Assembly (NCBI GenBank): GCA_013180625.2
Contig: SNVD02013908.1
Location: 782,194-846,193 of the forward strand
From: Boswellia sacra
Taxonomy: Eukaryota; Streptophyta; Magnoliopsida; Sapindales; Burseraceae
Direction: 5' to 3'
DNA length: 64,000 nt
Part shown: piece after piece, positions 57,343 to 64,000 of the stretch
Numbering within the stretch: the stretch's first letter is position 1
Layout: every line of letters begins with the position of its first letter
Program-made: the position numbers and the translations under genes
Notes under the pieces: generated by a model
Seen by the model: the letters and a program-made list of their open reading frames with translations, nothing else
Database searches by the model: none
Told to the model about the DNA's origin: nothing

Positions 57343-60300
57343 ATGGCTGGTGAATTTGGACTGTCCTTCACGCTTAAGACACCGGATACGGAACACTACC
57401 AGGCCGTGGTCACAAACATGGCAGGTTGGGACTGTATACAATGGATCCGGGCGAGCTTCAGTGCGAGGCAGAAGGAGATGTTTCGTGCAACATGTTTCGG
57501 ATTTCTCCTAGACATCCGTCGGCTCTCCTTTCCGTCTCAGTTGGCGCACCACGTGCTTCAGTGGGAGGTTAACACCGTGGGGTACGACCGGGAGATGTGG
57601 TTCCTTGTTGAAGGTAAAAAATTGGTTTTCATGTACAATGTTGTTACAAAGTCATAGTTTTGCACGTATGATATTTTTAGTTATTTAACTGTAACATCGT
57701 TGTCATCTTATGTAATTTTTTTCCTTATTTGCAGGACGACTCATTCGTTTTTCTGCGCACGAGTTCGGTTTGATAACCGGCTTACGATTTGCTTCCACGG
57801 TGCCACCAATACCGACGATGTTGCATCCGTGCCGATTGTTGGATACATACTTCGATGGCATGGACTTGGATCTCATCGCTTTGTATGAAAATCTTAAGAA
57901 TATGAATGTGTCTCGTATGCCAGACGAGGATGTCGTGAAGCTAGGCGTGTACTACGTGCTTGAGCGTTTCTTCATGGCCCGGGATAGACGCCGACACGTG
58001 TCTAGGACATGGTTGAATTTTGTAGACAGACTGGATGAATTTAATACGTATCCATGGGGTTCGTTGTCCTACGAAAAGACATTGGGCTCGATGAAGAGGG
58101 CTTTGGTTGGGAGGTTAGAAAATTACAAGAGGCGAGCCCAAGCGAAGACGAGGCAGGTGGAGCGCTATAACTTGGAGGGGTGCCCGTACGCCTTTCAGGT
58201 ACGTTCTGCTATCCATGAGTGTGACCGTGTTGATTTCTGTTTGATGTAATTTTAGTCCATGTCACTAACTAACCTGTTCGATGTAATTAAGGTTTGGTTG
58301 TACGAGGCCGTGCCTTACTTTGGCACACATTTTGGTACAGTGCCACAGGAATGCGCGGCGAGGATACCACGGTTGTTGAAGTGGGAGACAGTTAAGACCC
58401 CGTCCCAGAACGCTACCTACACTGATATACTGAGGGTTAGGAGGCGGGTTAGTACGAATCCTGTGTTACATCGAATTGTCTTGTTTTTTGTTCAACCAAA
58501 AACTGATAACAGTTTCGCGTGATCTGATTATATGTTGACGCAGGCTAGGCCGCTCGTCGTTTTAGAGCCGTCCGTTGTGGAGCAGCAGACGGAGTGGTAT
58601 GCACGGCTCAATGAAGTAGTTGGCATCCGTAGAGGTGCACATGTGGCTTGGGCAACAGCTACGGATGCTCCTTTACTGGCGGCGGAGAGCATTGAGCCAC
58701 TTCCTGCTGAGGCGGCTGCAGCTCCACCTCCGGAGGGACCAGCAGCTCCACCTCCGGAAGGCCCATTAGGTCCACATCCAGAGGGTCCAGCAGGACCACC
58801 CCCTGAGGGACCGGGACCAGCAGCTCCACCTCCGGAGGGTCCATCAGCACCACCTCCGGAGGGTCTGCCAGCTCCACCTCCTGAGGGACCGGGACCAGCA
58901 GCTCCACCTCCGGAGGGTCCATCAGCACCACCTCCGGAGGGTCCGCCAGCTCCACCTCCGGAGGGTCCATCAGCACCACCTCCGGAGGGTCTGCCAGCTC
59001 CACCTCCTGAGGGACCGTCAGCTCCACCTCCTGAGCTCTCATCCGCTTCACCTCCTGCTGGCATCAGTTCCCCTGTTGACCCGGATGTGGTTGCAGCAAC
59101 AGACACGGACAGTCCTGACATGGACGTAGGGCCTGGCAGTCCACCGCTGGAGCCTTTAAGTCCACTGCCAGAGCCGTTCCATAGTTCCGGAGCTCCAGGA
59201 GCATCGACGACGGCGTCGGGTCGGCAGGTAAGAAATGCCAGTCGGCATTAATATTCTTGTACGTATACATTTGCTGCTCTGTTGGTTAATGAAGACCCTT
59301 GTTACAATTCTCATGCAGGTGCCGCCGGTCCATGACGACTTCCAGCGCACAGTTTTGCGTGAACTTGCTCTGTTACGGGCGGAGAACAGGGAAATGCGTG
59401 AGGAGATAGCTCGTCTCCGCGAGGCCGTTCTGGACCTCGGTGCGAACTTCGGAAACGATGACACGGTACTTTCCAATATTTACATACTGGATTTTGACCT
59501 GTTCCACACACGCTTAAGCTGATGGTTATGTTTGTCTGATTTCAGGATTCAGATGCTGATTCCGACGGAGGTCCGGGTGATGACGGTGATGGTCCGCCGC
59601 CCGCGATTCCTGATTCCGTTAACCGGAATGTTCCTGCAGCCGATGCTCCTCCGGCAGCCTTAGTTTCACGCAGGGGTCGCCGCCTCCTACCAGCAAAGCA
59701 TAAGCGAAGCCCCTTTGTCAGTCCACCAGGTAGGAAGAGGCCGAGGGTTCAGCAGCAGGAGGAAGCCACTGACCAGCAGCAGCCACAGCCCTCGGAGGAA
59801 GCCGCAGACCAGCAGCAGCCACAGTCAGAGGCCCCTTTACAATCCGAGGCGCCTATTGCTCAGTCGGAAGACAATCGATCTCAGTGGCCATCAGCAGATG
59901 TAGGAACTGGTCTCATTTTGTGACCTCCGGTTCCACTTTTCGACCCACGTGCCCTGATAGCAGAAGTTGACATGAAGGGATTCCACGCGTGGCTGGCGAA
60001 CGACACCAGAACAGATCGCGCTGAGTTGGCAGTCTTCAGCGCAGATCGTAAGTTCTTCACGACGCTGATCAGCCCATCAGAATGGCTTGAAGCTGAGGTA
60101 CTTTCATATCATCTCTGGCTGTCGAATATTGCTATATACAATTGGATTCCTTATTGATAGCAATTGTTGTTTTCAGCACATAGACAGCTACTTGTGGGTT
60201 CTACGGTGCAGAGCTCGCGCCGTGACCAGACCTGGTGTACAGAGGTCTGCTTTCCTCGACACCACTTTTTGGGTACGTAAATCGTAGACATCTTACATTA

Positions 60301-61172
60301 ACAATTTGTCACTTGAAATTTATGATTCCTTCAATGCGCTAACTGAACTCATGAACTTGCAGTTGAAATTGAAGTCGTTGTGGGCGCTATACTCGAAAAG
60401 ATTGGACGACATTACCTGGGCAAATGAGGAGGACATGGTCCAGTATATCCTAGGACAGGTGCCCCTCGCTGGAACACCATGGGTCGACGTTGATAGGGTG
60501 AGAACATTTATATTCACTGAATTAGCATGTGCCATCTTATTTAAAATGTTGTGATTCATTTCCATTTCCGTGTTGTCAATTCGTTTTCAGCTCTATCTCC
60601 CAGTACACCTCACCGATGATCATTGGGTGGCAGCAGAGGTGCATTTGAATCGCCGTCAGATTTCCATATACGACTCATCTATTGGGCATACTTCTACGGA
60701 CATAGTCATGCAGACAGTCCGGTGCCTCGCTGAGCTACTACCCCGTATGGTGTCAATGGAGGTTTACGGTATTCCTGACTATCCCACAACCCCATTTGAC
60801 ATTATGCGAATCGAGGACGTGGAGCAGGTGCCACAGCAGGAGCCTGGGGGAGGGGCATGCGGCGTGTACTGTTTGAAGTACATCGAGTTCCTAGCGGGGG
60901 GCGTTCCACTGACCGAGATTAAGGCATTCCAGGACGACGAATGCCGGGAGAGAATGGCATTACATCTTTGGATCAGCCGCGAAAACCCACAAGAGGCGGC
61001 CCCGCCCATCCTGGTGCCCTACGACATCAAGGCGCTGTTGCCTCAACCGGTAGTGCCTGCTGATGTTGCAGCTGCTGATGTTGCAGTCACTACCGCGACT
61101 GGACATGATGTGTCAGGAGATGTTATGACCACTATTGCCCATGACGACGTTGATTCAGCGAAGGTCAAGTAG
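57343..61172 (+). CDS. MULE-associated DUF1985 + ULP1/C48 protease gene, nine exons, one in-frame TGA
   Basis: Exons: 57343-57613, 57735-58198, 58292-58447, 58544-59227, 59319-59465, 59546-60097, 60177-60272, 60363-60497, 60591-61172. All introns are GT-AG and phases fit, giving 1028 codons. Residues about 1-110 hold a DUF1985 domain (MFRATCFGFLLDIRRL; MWFLVEGRLIRFSAHEFGLI). Exon 4 encodes about 14 PPPEGP repeats; exon 5 a short Leu/Glu/Arg coiled coil; exon 6 a Gln/Pro-rich linker with a basic patch. The C-terminus is a ULP1-like cysteine protease with His846 (DDHW), Asp863 (IYDSS) and Cys925 (GGGACGVY), plus Gln917/918. This family deconjugates SUMO-like modifiers; here it belongs to the type carried by Kaonashi-like MULEs. 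A TGA at 59921-59923 (codon 700) would cut off the protease unless it is read through or spliced out. The start follows a probable 5'-UTR splice acceptor at 57339-57340. Confidence 0.82.
58714..59037 (+). repeat. 24-bp coding minisatellite (PPPEGP repeats)
   Basis: About 14 tandem units of CCACCTCCGGAGGGTCCAGC type, some extended by GGACCGGGACCAGCAGCT. They keep the frame of exon 4. The minus strand is also open (Gly/Ser/Pro-rich) as a by-product. Confidence 0.9.
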
Positions 61173-61423
61173 CAGCCGAGCACGTTGGGACCATGAGATC
61201 ACCTATTTTTTTTGTATATATTATGTTTAGTTAAACAAAATTGTTTTTTTTTTTTGTTTTTGGACACTAACACATTATTGTATAGTACATGTTTTTTATA
61301 GTAGCACATGGTTACGATATATAGTTGTACGAAAACTTGTAAATACACAATATTCTATAGTGACATTATTTAATGGACTAATCACACATACCTCCCCTGG
61401 GCTTTTGCTTAATTTCATTCATA
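61173..61423. other. 3' flank of the protease gene
   Basis: T-rich, non-coding. It probably includes the 3' UTR of the protease gene. No CGAGTGT array and no inverted partner of 52131-52250 was found here. Confidence 0.45.
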
Positions 61424-61921
61424 AACACTGTTTACCATTTTCCATTATACGATACCCCTTACTTTTTTGAAATTAATCATCGAAACCCCTTCCGTCAGTT
61501 TTGCCGTTAATTGTATGAAAATAAATGTAATGAATATGGAAAAAAAAAAGTAAACCCATCTAATTAGTTCTGCTGACCAGTCTCACGGAAGCTGCTCACA
61601 GAACCCAAGTGCTCTTCGCTGCCTCCCCTGCACTGCGCACGCTGATAGCAAGAGTTCAGTTGAGTTGAGTTGATGCAAAATGAAGTTTAACATAGCAAAC
61701 CCAACCACTGGTTGCCACAACAAGCTTGAGATAGATGACGATCAGAAGCCCGAGTCTTTTTAGATAGGAGGAGCTCCCAAGAATTTAGTACAGATGTTCT
61801 GGGGTCTACAATTCATGGATATGTTTTTAAGATCATGGGAGGCTGCGACAAGCAAGGATTCCCAATGGAACTGGGAGTTCTGACTCCTGGTCGTGTTCAT
61901 CTTTTGCTTCAAAGAGGAACC

Positions 61922-63607
61922 TGTTGACCCAGGTATGGCAACCCAAGAGGGGGGGGGGGGTGATTTGGGTTTTTATTTATCAAAATGGATTTGTAAAACT
62001 TTTCTTGAATAACCAAAATTAGTTTACTCTATCTTTATTAGTTTACTCTTTCTTTAGGAATAAAGGTGAAGAATATGAAATTAGAAGTTATGAAAGATGC
62101 AAAGAGAATAACAATAACGAACAATCACAAGAGCAAGTAAATATAAAGAGATAGCGATAGAGAGAGTGCAAACTCAATTTACGTGGTTCGGCAAATCTTG
62201 CCTACGTCCACGGGCTCCTAGCTCCAAGCTAGGCTTTCCACTGAGTTGTAAAAATCTTTACAACTTGCTTGATGAACAACAACACCAAGACTTTTTCTTC
62301 AACTCTTGACAACACTACACCAAGAGTTCTTCTTGATGAACAACCTCACCGAGGTAACTTTCTTCAACTCTTCATAACACCAAACCAAGAGTTCTCTCAA
62401 GGATAACTTTTATCCTTTACAAGGAGATCTCACTCTCACCACAGTACAAGAACGAATAAAAAAACATCAGCCACAAAAGCACAACTCTATTCAAAGAGTA
62501 GATAAAGAATATAAAAGTTCTGTAGACTTGATATTTCTCTTGTTTTTTGCTTGCTAGATGCCTCTCTTGCTCTGTTTGAATCCATGGGAGAAGGGCTCCT
62601 TTTATAGGCAATTTGATTGAACTTAATCAAGTTAAGACACCAACTCCAAATTTTCTTCCCACCATAAAAAACGTAATCTTGTCTGCCACTTTTTTCAATG
62701 TTCTGTTTGAAATTTGAAAATCTGCAACAACCAAGTCATTTGGATATTTGTAGCTCAAGATATGGCCAAAACACCATTCGGCGCTCATGTGAATTGATTT
62801 TTCTTTCATATGTCAGTCCACCGATTTGCATGTGTATTATGTCGGCCTTCCGTTTCAAATTTGAATTTCTTCAAAGAATATAAAATGTGATCCATTGAAT
62901 CATCTTTCCAATGCCACAAGAATCAAGTCATTTGGATATCTCTAGCTCAAGATATGGATAACACATCATTCGGTACTCATATGAGTTGATTTTTCTTCTC
63001 TGTGTCAGTCCAACAAATTGCATGTCAATTATGTCGGCCTTCCATTTGAAATTTGAATTTCTTCTAAACATATAAAATGTGCCCCATTAAGTCCTTTTTT
63101 CAATGCCACAATAATCAAGTCATTTTTATATTTCTATCTCAAGATATGTCCAAAAGAGTATTCGGTGCTCATGTCAGTTGCTTCCGTTTGTCTTTCAAAT
63201 TGCATAAAAATTTGGACAACCTTACACTTGAAATTTGAATTTCTTTAAAACGTATGAAATGTTATAAATTGAGTAAACTTTCCAAAGGGTCAAGAATCAC
63301 TTCATTTGGACATCTGTAGAAAAATATATGACCAATTGATTGAACATTGCTCATGTAACGCATTCCTTGAATCAAATCTTGTTCTTCAACTTTTGTGCCT
63401 TTAACATGTAGTATTCTCCTTTGGCTTCAACACTACTTTTGTGCCTTAACATGTAGTATTCTCCTTTGGCTTCAACACTTCATTTTAATAAGCACCATCT
63501 TGATTTTGCAATTATTTCAATAATCTTATTCTTGCGCATAAATATAATCTCAATGAATCAATGTGTATTGTTATCATCAAAATTATCATGTAGCCTTAGG
63601 GCTAACA
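61922..63607. mobile_element. LTR-like insertion within the captured S6 gene
   Basis: S6 coding sequence breaks at the codon ACC (61921) and picks up at CCT TGC (63614). The inserted block starts TGTTGACC and ends GGCTAACA, as LTRs do. It contains ACGTGGTTCGGC...CCTACGTCCACGGG (62180-62211), a phrase shared with the LTR-like block near 24120. A solo LTR is the simplest reading. The flanking pentamers do not clearly match, and no coding region is seen. A run of 12 G occurs at 61949-61960. Confidence 0.55.
62690..63330. repeat. ~190-bp tandem repeats in the LTR-like insertion
   Basis: Four diverged units, each with AAGTCATTTGGATATCTCTA and CTCAAGATATGG, then CATTCGG.GCTCATGT and GAAATTTGAATTTCTTC. 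Unit anchors lie at about 62732, 62926, 63117 and 63297. A separate ~45-bp direct repeat (TGTGCCTTTAACATGTAGTA type) follows at about 63390-63479. Confidence 0.75.
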
Positions 63608-64000
63608 ATCTCCCCTTGCTTCAGAGGTTATGGAAGGCGCAATGGAGAGCGAACGAGGAAATCTGTTCGTGGATGCATTGTTAATCAAGATCTGTTTGTA
63701 TTGAACTTGGTTATAGTTAAGAAGGATGAGAACGATCTACCTGGGTTGACAGACAGTGGAAACCCAACGATGAGCGGTCCAAAAAGGGTATCCCAAATTA
63801 GGAAGCTTTTTAGCCTCTCAAAGGAGGATGATGTTCGGAAGTATGTGAACACCTACCACAAAACATTCACAACAATATCTGGCAAGAAAGTTAGGGGTAC
63901 CGTATGATGTCACTTAACGGCAAAACTGACAGAAGGGGTGCCCATGATGAATTTCGAAAAAGTCAGGGCTACCGTATGATGAAATGTAACAAACAGTGTT

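Larger units (their letters stand above)
61680..63897 (+). pseudogene. RPS6: Captured 40S ribosomal protein S6 (eS6) gene fragment
   Basis: Begins with the S6 N-terminus (MKFNIANPTTGC at 61680) and runs LEIDDDQK before an in-frame stop near 61760. S6 reading resumes at [17 protein letters not shown] and [10 protein letters not shown] up to 61921. After a 1.7-kb insertion it continues from 63614 as [34 protein letters not shown] and [12 protein letters not shown], and stops being S6 at about 63897, where the right TIR begins. The C-terminal third of S6, with its phosphorylated serines, is missing. Substitutions such as [15 protein letters not shown] show decay. Not a functional ribosomal gene. 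Confidence 0.88.
61424..64000. mobile_element. Pack-MULE with ~90-bp TIRs around a ribosomal protein S6 fragment
   Basis: The left TIR starts AACACTGTTTACCATTTTCC at 61424. The window's last ~95 bases, read on the other strand, start AACACTGTTTGTTACATTTC. Both continue with matching blocks (ACTTTTTTGAAATT vs ACTTTTTCGAAATT; CAGTTTTGCCGTTAA in both) for about 90 bp. TIRs of this length around host exons indicate a gene-capturing MULE. The repeat may extend beyond the window on the right and a little further left, so true ends and TSD cannot be read. Confidence 0.78.

Noticed and set aside
58528..59121. 197-codon minus-strand Gly/Ser/Pro-rich frame
   Set aside because: Antisense shadow of the PPPEGP minisatellite in the protease gene.
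63563..63907. Independent 114-codon gene
   Set aside because: It is the downstream half of the captured S6 fragment, opened by chance sequence from the LTR-like insertion.

Overview
This is nuclear DNA from a flowering plant, most likely a eudicot. It is AT-rich, its genes have GT-AG introns, and it carries plant-only protein families (FCS-like zinc finger, Ole e 1/LAT52-type secreted protein, plant GH5 glucan 1,3-beta-glucosidase with an N-terminal beta-trefoil). It also has a dense load of hAT, Mutator-like (MULE), Tourist-like, LINE, Ty1/copia and Ty3/gypsy elements. No species can be named from sequence alone.

Layout. 1-8.5 kb is AT-rich intergenic DNA with one hAT MITE (2332-3188). 8.66-9.31 kb holds an intact two-exon FLZ-domain gene on the minus strand. 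9.4-12.5 kb is intergenic with a second hAT relic. From about 12.55 to 44.7 kb there is one structure: a tandem duplication of a roughly 4.1-kb unit carrying a minus-strand GH5 gene. Copy A (12.55-16.70 kb) is compact, but its gene is dead. Copy B (16.70-44.70 kb) has an apparently intact eight-exon gene (41647-44036), but its flank has been inflated about sevenfold by nested insertions. These are a hAT with another hAT inside it; a hAT MITE; a 17.4-kb Ty1/copia element that itself hosts a hAT > MULE > hAT nest, a decayed minus-strand Ty3/gypsy and another hAT; and a TIR element holding a LINE that carries only ORF1.

44.7-50 kb is intergenic with a Tourist-like element (46217-47303). 50.38-51.73 kb is an intact two-exon Ole e 1-type gene. 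52.1-61.2 kb is a Mutator-type territory: a complete single-exon mudrA-like transposase (53165-55954) and a nine-exon gene for a DUF1985 plus ULP1/C48-type protease (57343-61172), the combination known from ULP-carrying (Kaonashi-type) MULEs. Three arrays rich in the CGAGTGT word sit around these genes; the two flanking the transposase are in inverted orientation. The protease frame has a single in-frame TGA. 61.42-64.0 kb is a MULE with about 90-bp TIRs around a captured fragment of the ribosomal protein S6 (eS6) gene, itself split by a 1.7-kb LTR-like insertion.

How the parts relate. The host genes (FLZ, GH5, Ole e 1-type) are independent single genes. The rest can be read as a transposon stratigraphy: target-site duplications, and comparison of copy A with copy B, give the order of many insertions. 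The least ordinary item is the mudrA/ULP pair with mirrored CGAGTGT arrays and a shared junction motif upstream of both genes.
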